Source: Novosphingobium taihuense (GTDB lineage Bacteria > Pseudomonadota > Alphaproteobacteria > Sphingomonadales > Sphingomonadaceae). Taken from it: a DNA stretch of 64,000 bases. Made by a program: the position numbers and the translations under genes. The DNA lies in contig NZ_VLKJ01000001.1 in the NCBI RefSeq assembly GCF_007830315.1, forward strand, positions 248,001 through 312,000, read 5' to 3'. A model generated the notes under the pieces. That model made no database searches and was not told where the DNA came from. It worked only from the letters and a program-made list of their open reading frames with translations. The first letter of the stretch is position 1. Each line of letters begins with the position of its first letter. This document shows positions 55,691 to 64,000 of the stretch, piece after piece.

Positions 55691-56458
55691 CTAAGGTTTT
55701 TGCTCCAGTATTTCAGGTTCTGCAAGGGTTGCAGCAAGCCAATCGAATTGCGCCTTGCACCCATTGTCGAGCAGCAGTGTCCCGAGTGACTCAGCGTCCG
55801 CAGGAACGGCTTCCGGCTCGAGCATCACGATACGAAATTCTGCCGCTTTCTCAGGCGCCGTCTCGTCGTAAATGCGATAGATCCGGCCCTCCTGCGGCGC
55901 CAGCATGGTTTTTGGCCAGGCAATGCCGACAGTCCTCGGTGGCCACTGCATGCGGACCATCTCGCCGCCTGCGCTCTCCGTCAGCCAGGTGAAGCTTCGA
56001 GCCTTGCCGTCTTCCCGCCACAAGTAGAGATCACTGCCACGCGGAACGCAGACGTTGCCGCCTTCAGCTGTGTCGGCAAGCCAGATGCTGACCGGCATGA
56101 CATGCTCACCCGACGTGTCACCCGCGCCGCGCACGGCCCCTGCCCGCACCGACGCCGGATTGCTGAGTGAGCGCGCAAGCAAGGCGGCCGCGCTGCGATC
56201 GCGGTTTACCGCGTTGTCCAGCGTAAACGATCCGGCGCCCTTCAGCACCCGCGTTCCGGCCTTGTCGAGCACGGTAACCACGTCCCCGGCCTTGAGCACG
56301 ACCGAAGCATTGGCGGGGAGCCTCTTGCCCTTCGGATAAGCCACTGCCGACGGCCCGGTCGATCGCACGACGACGGCTTGCGCCGCCGCCGTCGCCGAGA
56401 CTGCGAGCATCGCAACAGCACCCAGAAATCCTACGACGCCCAATTCCTTGCGACGCAT
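55691..56458 (-). CDS. exported FecR-like protein, paralogue 2
   Basis: A 255-residue exported protein (signal peptide VVGFLGAVAMLAVSATAAAQ). Residues about 28-80 form a FecR-like block (VVVRSTGPSAVAYPKGKRLP, then L.AGD.V.VLDKAGTRVLKGAGSFTL), a beta-rich domain that in other proteins reads cell-surface signals. The C-terminal half differs from classical FecR and has one cysteine in GGNVCVPRG and another near the end (DNGCKAQFDWLAATLAEP), both conserved in the upstream paralogue. Only three bases separate it from that paralogue, with GGAGG as ribosome binding site. A role as periplasmic partner of the CHASE2 cyclase or the secretion pathway is inferred from position. Confidence 0.75.
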   Translation of the reverse strand: MRRKELGVVGFLGAVAMLAVSATAAAQAVVVRSTGPSAVAYPKGKRLPANASVVLKAGDVVTVLDKAGTRVLKGAGSFTLDNAVNRDRSAAALLARSLSNPASVRAGAVRGAGDTSGEHVMPVSIWLADTAEGGNVCVPRGSDLYLWREDGKARSFTWLTESAGGEMVRMQWPPRTVGIAWPKTMLAPQEGRIYRIYDETAPEKAAEFRIVMLEPEAVPADAESLGTLLLDNGCKAQFDWLAATLAEPEILEQKP

Positions 56459-56461
56459 TGT

Positions 56462-57232
56462 TCAGCCTCCGGCCTGGGTTGTCTGCGCAAGGTTCGCAAG
56501 CAGATCGAGCTGCGCTGTGCATCCCTTCTCTGCCATGGCACCTGCCACTTCGAGCTCGTCCGTGGGGACGTTGGGCATGACCATCGTTCGGATCTTGACC
56601 GGCGCGCCAACGGCATTGTTGAAGGTGTAAGTCTGCCCGTCGACCACCGGCACACTGGCTGCTGGCCAGACCTTCAGAGCGCTCCCGGCGCGCCAGGTCA
56701 CATCAGCCACGCTGCCATCCTGCGAAAGCAGCTTGCCGGTGCCTTCGTCAGTCTTTTCAGGGCGCCACAAAACCACGGTCGCAGGATCAGCGACGCAGTA
56801 GGTGCCGCCCTTGCTGACGTCGACATACCAGATGTTCTCCGGCCCGCTTGGCGCCACAGCGACGGGTGCTGCCGGAGCGCCACGCACTGCCCCGGTACGG
56901 GTCCGCGACGCGCCACCCCGGGCCATCATCGCCGCCAGCGCCGTCCCGCCTGTCGAAGCATTGCGATTGACCGCACCGTTGAGAGCAAAGGAGCCCGGCC
57001 CGTTGAGCACGCGAGTGCCCGCCTTGTCGAGCACGGTAACGTGATCGCCAGCCTTGAGAACCACAGTAGCGTCGGCCGGCAGCTTCTTGCCCTGCGGATA
57101 GGTTGCCGAAGACGGACCTGTCGACCGGACCACCACCGATTGCGCCATGGCTTCGCTCGCTAGCGCGAGTCCGGCAATGGCTGCCACGCCCGCCGCAAGA
57201 GCGCGCAATTGCTTGCCATCAACCAAGAACAT
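56462..57232 (-). CDS. exported FecR-like protein, paralogue 1
   Basis: A 256-residue exported protein with a signal peptide (LAAGVAAIAGLALASEAMAQ). It shares with the downstream gene the block VVVRSTGPSS.TYPQGKKLPA and VLKAGD.VTVLDKAGTRVLNGPGSF, the single cysteine in GGTYCVADP, and the C-terminal EKGCTAQLDLLANLAQ, so the two arose by tandem duplication. The ATG overlaps the end of the cyclase gene by 14 bases and has GGGAGAGAG upstream, so the cyclase and this protein are made together. The conserved cysteines could form a disulfide. Function unknown; surface-signal sensing is an inference from the FecR-like domain and operon. Confidence 0.75.
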   Translation of the reverse strand: MFLVDGKQLRALAAGVAAIAGLALASEAMAQSVVVRSTGPSSATYPQGKKLPADATVVLKAGDHVTVLDKAGTRVLNGPGSFALNGAVNRNASTGGTALAAMMARGGASRTRTGAVRGAPAAPVAVAPSGPENIWYVDVSKGGTYCVADPATVVLWRPEKTDEGTGKLLSQDGSVADVTWRAGSALKVWPAASVPVVDGQTYTFNNAVGAPVKIRTMVMPNVPTDELEVAGAMAEKGCTAQLDLLANLAQTTQAGG

Positions 57233-59264
57233 AACTCTCTCCCTTGTGCGTCTGTCGCAATCTCTGGATCAGGTTGATCATCGCATCGTCGTCATGCGCC
57301 GATTCGAGCATTGTGTCTGTGAGAGCTTTCACACGATCCGTGTCACCCAGCGCATGTGCGCTGATAGCCTCTACAGCAAGACCTCGTTCGGCTTCGTCAA
57401 GGTCCGGCACTGGTTCGAACACCTCGACCGGTGTTTTGCGCCCGCGCAGCGTCACCGATCCCATTGGCCGGAACCAGTCGAGCCCTGACCGCTCTGCCGC
57501 CTCGCGGCTCACCAGCACGCGCGTGTCGAGCGGCTTGTTGGCGCCTTCCAGGCGAGCAGCCGTATTCATCGCATCGCCCAGCGCAGTGTACTGGATCCGC
57601 CCCTCGCCACCGAAATTGCCGACCACCGCCTCGCCGTAATGCACGCCGACGCGGGTTCGGCCGATCTTGGGCACGCCCTCTGGCACCGACTTGCGGAACT
57701 CTTCGCCCGCCAGATACATCGCCCAGGCAGCCTTGACTGCGCGCTCCCCGTCATCAGGGTAGGCAATAGGTGCGCCCCAGAATGCAACCACAGCGTCGCC
57801 GACGAACTTGTCGAGCGTTCCACCATACTGCAGCACCACGGCGCTCAGACGATCGAGATAGTCGTTCAGCAGCCGCGCAATCATCTCCGGCTCGACAGCG
57901 TGAGTCAGCTTGGTGAACCCTTCGAGATCGCTGAACAGGCAGAATATCTCGCGCTTCTCGCCATGCAGCGACAGCCGCTCGGGATTGCGCATGATCTCGG
58001 CCGCCACCGAGCGCGGCAGGTACTTGCCCAGCGCTCCTTGCGCGAACTCGCGTTGAGCCGCGTTGATCGCTCGCAGGCCCGAACTGATGGCAGTGTAGGC
58101 AACGAGCCAACCGATCAGCCAGCCCGTGGCAGGCATATCGAGAGTGTCGTATCCCGCCCGTTCAACGGCGAAAGGCACCGCCAGAAACAGCGCGAACTGC
58201 GCCACGACGCAAAGTACCAGCACCCAGGTCCTCACTTGCGCGATCGCCGTCGCCGCACCCAACGCCACGGCAAGAACCGCCGCAATCACCTTGAGAGATA
58301 CCGCTGGTCGCTCCTTCCAGGCCTTGTCGAGCAATTGTGCCAGCATCGAAGCGTGAACCTCGACGCCGATCATGCGCGTTTCACCGGTAACCGGATTGCC
58401 GGTGCGCGTGAAAGGCGTGTCGAACTGGTCAAAGTCCGAAAAGTCGCCGCCGATCAGCACATAACGGCCCTTGATAGCATCGGCCACCAGTGGTGCGGTG
58501 TCGGGATCGGCGACGAGATCGATCGGGATCTTGTTGAAAACAGGGCGGTCGCTCGCCGAAGGCACGCGATAGCGGATCGGTCCGGTGTAGCGGGCAAACC
58601 GTGGATCGGCATCGCTGCTATCATTGGTCAGCGCGACCGAGAGCAGCGGCGGCAGGCCCGCATATTGCCGCGGCCAGCGACGGGCCACGCCATCGGCATC
58701 GGTTTCAAGCAGGATCGACGCCGATTTCACCTTGTCAGTTTCCGCGCTCTTCATGAACGCTTTGAGGTCCTGCTCCTGCTCGTATGTAATTGCTTCGGGA
58801 TTGGTCCGGTTATCGGCAAAAGCGAGGAATACCGGCGTGTGCATGGCCTTTAGCGAGGCGCGCAGCAGATCGTCATCGTCCTGCGGGCTATCGAAAAGCA
58901 CGTCGATGCCGATGCCCTTGGCGCCAAGCTGGTCTATCTGGGTCAGCGCCTTGGCCAGGATCGTCCGGTCAACCGGTGAGATCTGGCCCGTCGCACGATT
59001 GGTGTCAGCGGTATAAACGACCAGAGTCACGCGTTTGTCGGTATCAGTCGGTGGTGCGAAATTGGCGGCACGCAGGTCGTAGAGCCCGGCTTCCGCATCG
59101 CGAAGCAGCGGCAAGTTCCAGCTGTTGAATGCTATGAACAGAGCGAAAGCCAGAAGCGCCAGCGCCACTACGGTGCGCTGCCAGCCCAGCTGCGAAAGAC
59201 TGCGTTTCGCCGTCCGCCCTAAATCGCGCGGCCTTGCTTCGCCTGCGCGGCCATCACGTGCCAT
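57219..59264 (-). CDS. CHASE2-domain adenylate cyclase (class III)
   Basis: A membrane-bound sensor cyclase of 681 residues. One membrane segment (about 29-47) leads to a periplasmic CHASE2 domain (about 55-315, including VDRTILAKALTQIDQLGAKGIGIDVLF), then three closely spaced membrane segments (about 325-400) and a cytoplasmic class III cyclase domain (about 435-620). Metal-binding aspartates are in CLFSDLEGFTKLT and DKFVGDAVVAFWG. The lysine in LDKF and the aspartate in ALGDAMNTAARLE are the adenine-selecting residues, so the product is predicted to be cAMP. It lies three bases after the CHAT gene and overlaps the FecR-like gene. It probably senses the periplasmic state of the secretion system. 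Confidence 0.93.
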   Translation of the reverse strand: MARDGRAGEARPRDLGRTAKRSLSQLGWQRTVVALALLAFALFIAFNSWNLPLLRDAEAGLYDLRAANFAPPTDTDKRVTLVVYTADTNRATGQISPVDRTILAKALTQIDQLGAKGIGIDVLFDSPQDDDDLLRASLKAMHTPVFLAFADNRTNPEAITYEQEQDLKAFMKSAETDKVKSASILLETDADGVARRWPRQYAGLPPLLSVALTNDSSDADPRFARYTGPIRYRVPSASDRPVFNKIPIDLVADPDTAPLVADAIKGRYVLIGGDFSDFDQFDTPFTRTGNPVTGETRMIGVEVHASMLAQLLDKAWKERPAVSLKVIAAVLAVALGAATAIAQVRTWVLVLCVVAQFALFLAVPFAVERAGYDTLDMPATGWLIGWLVAYTAISSGLRAINAAQREFAQGALGKYLPRSVAAEIMRNPERLSLHGEKREIFCLFSDLEGFTKLTHAVEPEMIARLLNDYLDRLSAVVLQYGGTLDKFVGDAVVAFWGAPIAYPDDGERAVKAAWAMYLAGEEFRKSVPEGVPKIGRTRVGVHYGEAVVGNFGGEGRIQYTALGDAMNTAARLEGANKPLDTRVLVSREAAERSGLDWFRPMGSVTLRGRKTPVEVFEPVPDLDEAERGLAVEAISAHALGDTDRVKALTDTMLESAHDDDAMINLIQRLRQTHKGESYVLG

Positions 59265-59267
59265 TCG

Positions 59268-62200
59268 TCAGTTTCCCCCCGGACCTGCTTTCATGGCCAA
59301 CGGTGCCATCCCCTGCACCGCGGCCATGCGCGCACCTTGCGCCACCAGCGGCCGCGCGGCGTCACCGATAATTGCAAAGCCCGCCCAGTAGTAAGGGTGA
59401 GACGTATCCACATCGGCCATAAGCGCGTCCTGCGCCTTGAGCAGCGCTTCGCCGGTCGCCGTACCGGGAGCGGCCGCAAAGAGACCGTTGATCAGCCGCG
59501 CCGTCGCATCGAAATCATCGGGAGCGGGCCAATGGCTTGCGAGCACGGATCGGCTACCCGCGCCAATGAACGCGCGAACAAGGCCTTCGAGCGCCGAGCC
59601 ACCTCCGGTCACGATCCCCGCGTCGCGCGTTGCGGCGACGTCAGCCTGCCCTGCCGTATCGCATGCAGACAGGATCACCATGTCGGCATCGAGCCGCAGG
59701 TCAAAGATTTCGGAGAAGCTCAGCAAGCCATCCGAGCCCTGCGGCCCGAACGAGGTGACCAGCGCCGGTCGCGCCGGACATGATGGCTGAGGCGGAGTGA
59801 CAAGGCCATGTGTGGCAAAGTGAAGGATGCGGAAATTGTTCAGATCGCCTCGAGACTTGATCGCGGTATCGGAGAAAGCAGGCCCAACCATGAGGTCGGT
59901 CCCTTGCCCGGAAAGCAACATTCGCGCCTTGAGCAGTTCGGCTTCGGAAATGGGCCGGTTCCACGTGGCAAGAGGCCAGCTGCAATCCGCCATCATCTCG
60001 CCATCCGCGCCGCGAACCCGCGCAACGGCCGATGTTGAACTCGCCGAAACCGCCGTATTGCGCCCCAGCCCAAGATAGGCCTCGTGCGCCTTCGAACCGG
60101 GTTGTTTGCGGGCATCCATGAAGGAGCGCGCCGAAACGGCCGTAGAGACGATCTTGTCCTTCGCCAGCCAGCTCACCCCGCGCAAGTCGAACGGATCGCC
60201 AGCGGGAGTGTCTGCCTGCGCAAGGTAGGTCTTGGCTGACGCTTCGTCAGCGACGAGGACGTTGACGGGCAGCTTCAGCATGGCACCATCAGGCTCGAAA
60301 ATCAGATGATGGGCCGCGCCCAGATCAGCCGAAACAGGGCCGAACAGCGCCTTGTATATCGCCGCCGCCTCGTTCGCGGCAAAAGTGCCGGTCACGTACT
60401 GTCTGCCGTCAAAACGCGAGATCGAATCTCGTACCGCCTGAACAGACTTCTCAAGTTCGCCCGAAGTGATCGGCGCGCGGTATCCCACCGCCTTGTCCTT
60501 GGTTGCAAAGAACACGAACACATCAGGGCCGAGCACTGCCATCTTGGCATAGGCCTCACCCGCACCAAGCCCGTCCTGAAGCTCTTTCTGGCCAATTACC
60601 CGCTGTGTTACAACGCGATAGCGCGCATAATTGGCAAGCTCGATGACTGTTGCCTGCTCCTGCGCCTCCAGATCCGCGACGCGCTTGGCAGCTTCGGCTA
60701 TCTCATCGGTCCGTGCTGCGGCGTCATCAAGCCTCTGCAGTGCCGCATAGGTCATGCGTGCCCGTTCGACCGCGCGCGTCAGACTATTGGACTGGCGGAA
60801 AAGCCTTGCCGCCTCGTCACTTCCACCAGAAAGTTCACGCGACAGCACAGCTTGCGTTTCTGCAACGCCTGGCCTTACCAGGACTTGCGACGCCTGAAAG
60901 AAGGCATCGCTCGTCGCCGCATCGGCGCCCATGCGCGAGGCGAGAAGATCGAAGTAGGGCGCCATCTGGCGCGACAGGCCTGAAAGCCCGTTTTCCCGCT
61001 CGACCGAACGTGAAACGACTTCCCGGTAAAGTGGCTCGGCCTCTGCAGGTCGCCCCTGACGGACCAGATAGGCCGCCAATCGCGCCTGTGCTGCCGCCAT
61101 GCTCCGCGTCTCTGGGTATTGCACGCCCACGATATCGACCGCGGATCGCAACAACGCTTCAGCATCGCTTGCTCTGCCCTCGTCCTCTGCGAGAGTCGCC
61201 AGTTCGGTCAGCAACTGCGCGCGCATCCGCACGATCGATACGACGCGCCCATTTCGCACGGCCAGCGCGCGGGCCTGTGCCTGCTCGAGCGCCATCCGCG
61301 CTTCTCCCCGCTGGCCAAGCAGGCGCAACGCCGTCCCGCGCAATTGCAGGCTCTGGGCATCGAGAATGGTTGCCCGCTCGTCGTCAGTCAGGCGCAGATC
61401 GTCGACCAGACCCATGGCATTGGCGGTAAGGTCGGAAGCGTTGATACGGCGCGAGACAGAAGGCGTCAGTTCCATTGTCGCGCGCAGACTGTCCGCCCCC
61501 ATCGCGCTGGTCTGGCGCAGCGGCGTGCCAAGCCGCTCCAGCGCCTTGGCGTATTGCTCCTGATTCAGCAGGTGGATCGCCTCGTAGTTGCGCCGCAACC
61601 GTTCCACCACACCGCTCCCCGCAGGCATGGCATCAGCCTCGGCGAACAGGCGGTCCGCCTCGGAGAACTGGCCAAGGTTGGAACGCTGAAGTCCCGCGTT
61701 GACGAGAAACTCCACCCGGTCGATCGGCACATCGCCGGTTGACGCCTGACGCTGGTCCAGCGTCTCGAAATAGGCGGCGGCTTCGGCGTAATCGCCCGAA
61801 TTGTTGCGCCGATATCCCTCGGCAAGCGCGGTTGCCGGATCGAGTGTCAGCGCCTGGATGCGCGCGTAGGCTTCGGTGTCGTTCACCGATGTCGTGGCCA
61901 CTTCGATCGGCTCATCAAGCAGACGGTCTGCGTAGATCGAGCGCAGAGCCAGATCGAGCGCGCCATGGTAGGCGGAAAAACCCTCGACCACATAGGTCGT
62001 ATTGCCGCGTGCCACGCTCACCACTTCATAGGCAAGGTCCGGGTCCTTCCATCGACAGTCCTGCCGCATGCGCTCGCCGACCGAAGCCGTAGCCGTGGCA
62101 TTGCACGAAACCTTGTCACGACGCCTTTGCACCAGCCGCGCCAGCTCATCGTCCTGCCCGTGACGCAAGGCAAAGACATAGCCGACCGGCAAGGCCGAAT

Positions 62201-62435
62201 CGCGGCATACTATGGCCCATGTCCGGTCCATCGGACTGCGGTTTGCGGGATCGGTCGTGCGAGATTGAACCTGGCACAGCGCCTTGCTTCCGCCGGAGCC
62301 CAGCGGAAAACTGTCGCGCAGCAGGAGTGAATCTTCCCGAGCTGAGACAGAACCGCTGCCTGCCCCAAGCATAAGGGCCAGTGCCGCGGCACCCGCTCCG
62401 AGCCTTGCCCAATGTCCTGCCTGACGATTACGCAT
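59268..62435 (-). CDS. exported TPR protein with C-terminal CHAT peptidase domain
   Basis: A 1055-residue protein that begins with a signal peptide (LGAGAAALALMLGAGSGSVSA) and is therefore predicted to be periplasmic or secreted. Residues about 180-560 are helical repeats of the TPR kind (SNLGQFSEADRLFAEAD, LVRQGRPAEAEPLYREVV). The C-terminal 330 residues are a CHAT domain, a caspase-like cysteine peptidase: the catalytic dyad is His876 in LHFATHG and Cys925 in ILSACDT. The frame is open to 62504; ATG 62435 has GGGAGAG upstream and begins the signal peptide. First gene of the cluster, three bases before the cyclase gene. Its position suggests it cleaves the adhesin, the TpsB or one of the FecR-like proteins. 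Confidence 0.9.
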   Translation of the reverse strand: MRNRQAGHWARLGAGAAALALMLGAGSGSVSAREDSLLLRDSFPLGSGGSKALCQVQSRTTDPANRSPMDRTWAIVCRDSALPVGYVFALRHGQDDELARLVQRRRDKVSCNATATASVGERMRQDCRWKDPDLAYEVVSVARGNTTYVVEGFSAYHGALDLALRSIYADRLLDEPIEVATTSVNDTEAYARIQALTLDPATALAEGYRRNNSGDYAEAAAYFETLDQRQASTGDVPIDRVEFLVNAGLQRSNLGQFSEADRLFAEADAMPAGSGVVERLRRNYEAIHLLNQEQYAKALERLGTPLRQTSAMGADSLRATMELTPSVSRRINASDLTANAMGLVDDLRLTDDERATILDAQSLQLRGTALRLLGQRGEARMALEQAQARALAVRNGRVVSIVRMRAQLLTELATLAEDEGRASDAEALLRSAVDIVGVQYPETRSMAAAQARLAAYLVRQGRPAEAEPLYREVVSRSVERENGLSGLSRQMAPYFDLLASRMGADAATSDAFFQASQVLVRPGVAETQAVLSRELSGGSDEAARLFRQSNSLTRAVERARMTYAALQRLDDAAARTDEIAEAAKRVADLEAQEQATVIELANYARYRVVTQRVIGQKELQDGLGAGEAYAKMAVLGPDVFVFFATKDKAVGYRAPITSGELEKSVQAVRDSISRFDGRQYVTGTFAANEAAAIYKALFGPVSADLGAAHHLIFEPDGAMLKLPVNVLVADEASAKTYLAQADTPAGDPFDLRGVSWLAKDKIVSTAVSARSFMDARKQPGSKAHEAYLGLGRNTAVSASSTSAVARVRGADGEMMADCSWPLATWNRPISEAELLKARMLLSGQGTDLMVGPAFSDTAIKSRGDLNNFRILHFATHGLVTPPQPSCPARPALVTSFGPQGSDGLLSFSEIFDLRLDADMVILSACDTAGQADVAATRDAGIVTGGGSALEGLVRAFIGAGSRSVLASHWPAPDDFDATARLINGLFAAAPGTATGEALLKAQDALMADVDTSHPYYWAGFAIIGDAARPLVAQGARMAAVQGMAPLAMKAGPGGN

Positions 62436-62528
62436 CACTTGCTCTCCCGGCCTGCCCCGCCGGACGAAACGTCCACTGCGGAAACCGCGACCAATTGCAG
62501 CCAATATCTTGCGTTACCCGAGGACTCT

Positions 62529-62544
62529 TGTGCCTTTTGGCACA
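62529..62544. promoter_or_regulatory. inverted repeat upstream of the CHAT-cyclase-TPS operon
   Basis: TGTGCC and GGCACA flank TTTT, giving a perfect six-base-pair palindrome about 95 bases before the CHAT start codon and 73 bases from the end of the nitroreductase gene. It could be an operator. A cAMP-receptor site would read TGTGA-N6-TCACA, which this is not. Confidence 0.4.
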
Positions 62545-62616
62545 GCATAGGCGCGTTGCCGCACGGATGCCAAGCGATACACCCGTCGATGCCACGCGAA
62601 TTGTATCAATCCGACG

Positions 62617-63288
62617 TCAGAAGCCGTCGAAGGAGACCACTTCCTCAAGCGGCGCCCGTGGAACGTCAAACTGATTCACCGGTGCTGCCGGATCGCGCCA
62701 ACCGATGGCGAGGCCACAAAAGAACACGTGGTCATCTGGCAGGCCGACGCATTCCCGGACCTGCTTTTGATAGACAGCCCAGGCTTCCTGCGCGCAGGAA
62801 TCGAGACCTTCCTCGCGTAGTAGGAGCATTACTGTCTGCAACCACATGCCCATGTCCGACCATTGCGGCGGCCCCATGTAGCGCGGGGTATGCACCAGCA
62901 TGAGTACCGGAGCACCGAATGCGCGAAAGTTGTTCATGAACTGCGCCAGTCGACCGCGCTTGTCCTCCCGCCCGATACCAAGCGCGGCATACATCGCCTC
63001 GCCTACTCCGAAGCGGCGTGCCTCGAAGGCACCATCGAGTTCAGGCGGATAGACCGCGTATTCCGGCGAATGCGCGGCCCGGCCTTGCGGGATGACCTCG
63101 GCCACGGAAGCGACCAATTTCGCCAGTGGTTCTCCAGCCAGCACTTTGGCATTCCAAGGCTGCACATTGCCGCCCGACGGCGCACGCTGCGCCTTGCGCA
63201 GTACGCGCTCCAGCACCTCGCATGGGACGACATCAGGCAGGAAACGGCGAACTGACCGCCGCGACAGAACCGCTTCGGTCACGTCCAT
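62617..63288 (-). CDS. nitroreductase-family FMN oxidoreductase, paralogue 2
   Basis: A 223-residue cytoplasmic flavoprotein of the NfsB-like nitroreductase fold. The N-terminus has the FMN-binding SRRSVRRF, followed by RAPSGGNVQPWNAKV and the later MWLQTVMLLLREEGLDSC, all typical. Members reduce nitro compounds, quinones or enones with NAD(P)H. It is about half identical by eye to the gene just upstream and follows it by 11 bases, so the two form a tandem duplicate operon. Differences cluster in the middle (residues 65-110), which could change substrate range. Confidence 0.88.
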   Translation of the reverse strand: MDVTEAVLSRRSVRRFLPDVVPCEVLERVLRKAQRAPSGGNVQPWNAKVLAGEPLAKLVASVAEVIPQGRAAHSPEYAVYPPELDGAFEARRFGVGEAMYAALGIGREDKRGRLAQFMNNFRAFGAPVLMLVHTPRYMGPPQWSDMGMWLQTVMLLLREEGLDSCAQEAWAVYQKQVRECVGLPDDHVFFCGLAIGWRDPAAPVNQFDVPRAPLEEVVSFDGF

Positions 63289-63299
63289 CTCGAAGACCT

Positions 63300-63971
63300 T
63301 CAGAAACCGAGGAAGCGGACGTTGCCGTCAATGTCCACGCGCTCGCGCGGGAACTGGTTCACCGCGGTGTCTTCGACGCGATAACCGATGGCGATGCCGC
63401 AGAAGAAGATGTGCGTTTCATCCGAAACACCGATGAACTCCTTGATCAGCTTGGCATGCATCGAGAGAAATTCCTGCGGGCAGGAATCAAGCCCTTCCTC
63501 ACGCAGCAACAGCATGATCGTCTGGAGCCACATGCCGACGTCCGACCATTGCGGCGGTCCCATGCGGCGGTCAAAATAACACAGCAGCACGGCAGGTGCA
63601 CCGAACGAAGCGACGTTGTTGCGAACGAAGTCGGCCCGCGCATCGCCGTCGCTGCGGCCGACGCCCATCGCCGTATACATCGCCGCGCCTACCTGCTGCA
63701 GCCGCGCCTTGCATTCAGGGATCACTTCAGGATCAGACCAGGAATATTCCGCAGGGTCCTGCATCGGGGAGACCAGCATCTTGGCCTGCAATTCAGCCAG
63801 CGGCGCACCGGTCACGATCGTCGCCTCCCAAGGCTGGAAATTGCACCCCGAGGGCGCCCAACGCGCCTTGTCCATAACCCGCCGTATAACCTCAAGCGGC
63901 ACAGGATCAGGCTTGAACGCCCGGATCGAACGACGGGAAAGGACGGCTTCGCTGACAGTCATGGAGTTCAT
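63300..63971 (-). CDS. nitroreductase-family FMN oxidoreductase, paralogue 1
   Basis: A 223-residue flavoprotein with the same layout as its downstream paralogue: SRRSIRAF near the N-terminus, RWAPSGCNFQPWEATI, then MWLQTIMLLLREEGLDSC and a C-terminal FFCGIAIGYRVEDTAVNQF. The catalytic cytoplasmic dimer would hold FMN. ATG 63962 is an alternative start that loses three residues. The region upstream is cut by the window edge, so an operon partner further right cannot be excluded. Substrate unknown. Confidence 0.88.
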   Translation of the reverse strand: MNSMTVSEAVLSRRSIRAFKPDPVPLEVIRRVMDKARWAPSGCNFQPWEATIVTGAPLAELQAKMLVSPMQDPAEYSWSDPEVIPECKARLQQVGAAMYTAMGVGRSDGDARADFVRNNVASFGAPAVLLCYFDRRMGPPQWSDVGMWLQTIMLLLREEGLDSCPQEFLSMHAKLIKEFIGVSDETHIFFCGIAIGYRVEDTAVNQFPRERVDIDGNVRFLGF

Positions 63972-64000
63972 GCCGGATTAGCTGCCCGGTTAAACCAGGG

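Noticed and set aside
62529..62544. CRP binding site for feedback by the cAMP cyclase
   Set aside because: The palindrome is TGTGCC-N4-GGCACA; spacing and half-site do not match TGTGA-N6-TCACA.

Overview
The window is high-GC DNA that looks like the chromosome of a sphingomonad alphaproteobacterium (Novosphingobium/Erythrobacter type). This is inferred from gene content: an rpmF-plsX-fabH-ihfA-merR block, class I lysyl-tRNA synthetase, an HisKA_2-type histidine kinase, and many small secreted proteins. No sequence search was run. Coding density is very high, with many 1-4 nt stop/start overlaps. No rRNA, tRNA, insertion sequence, integrase or CRISPR array was found.

Layout. 1-9.2 kb: histidine kinase, M28 peptidase, an unknown secreted protein, the translation factor EttA, a secreted DUF6265-like protein, an AraC/GyrI regulator, a pyridoxamine-oxidase-like protein, an RcnB-like secreted protein and a MarR regulator. 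9.4-17.9 kb: prolyl-4-hydroxylase-like oxygenase, DUF885 peptidase-like protein, lysyl-tRNA synthetase, an isolated flagellin gene, an Fe-S DinG-type helicase and a SixA phosphatase. 17.9-24.4 kb: a small AT-rich ORF, then the minus-strand rpmF-plsX-fabH-ihfA-merR group, a MAPEG protein, a metallo-beta-lactamase-fold hydrolase, and an S24 (LexA/CI-like) repressor divergent from a tiny HTH-like gene with paired palindromic operators between them.

24.4-34.4 kb holds a tightly coupled four-gene operon: a five-haem cytochrome c554-like protein, a lipoprotein with two GlcG/HbpS domains, an outer-membrane beta-barrel, and a 1530-residue decahaem cytochrome ending in an LVIVD-type propeller. It resembles a porin-cytochrome conduit in parts list, but its components differ from the MtrCAB type. 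34.6-41.2 kb: aldehyde dehydrogenase, an acetolactate-synthase-like ThDP enzyme, a D-2-hydroxyacid dehydrogenase, a small exported protein with a TonB-box-like start, and cysteinyl-tRNA synthetase.

41.2-62.4 kb holds a second large system, transcribed leftward: a TPR-CHAT protease-like exported protein, a CHASE2-adenylate cyclase, two paralogous FecR-like exported proteins, a TpsB outer-membrane transporter, and a giant (about 4156 residue) TpsA-type adhesin. The gene order suggests a two-partner secretion system carrying its own caspase-like peptidase and cAMP-generating sensor. The window closes with two paralogous nitroreductases.

The two best candidates for undescribed biology are the cytochrome/barrel/HbpS operon and the CHAT-cyclase-TPS cluster. 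Starts were moved from the longest ORF wherever a ribosome binding site, signal peptide or overlap argued for it; these choices are stated per gene.
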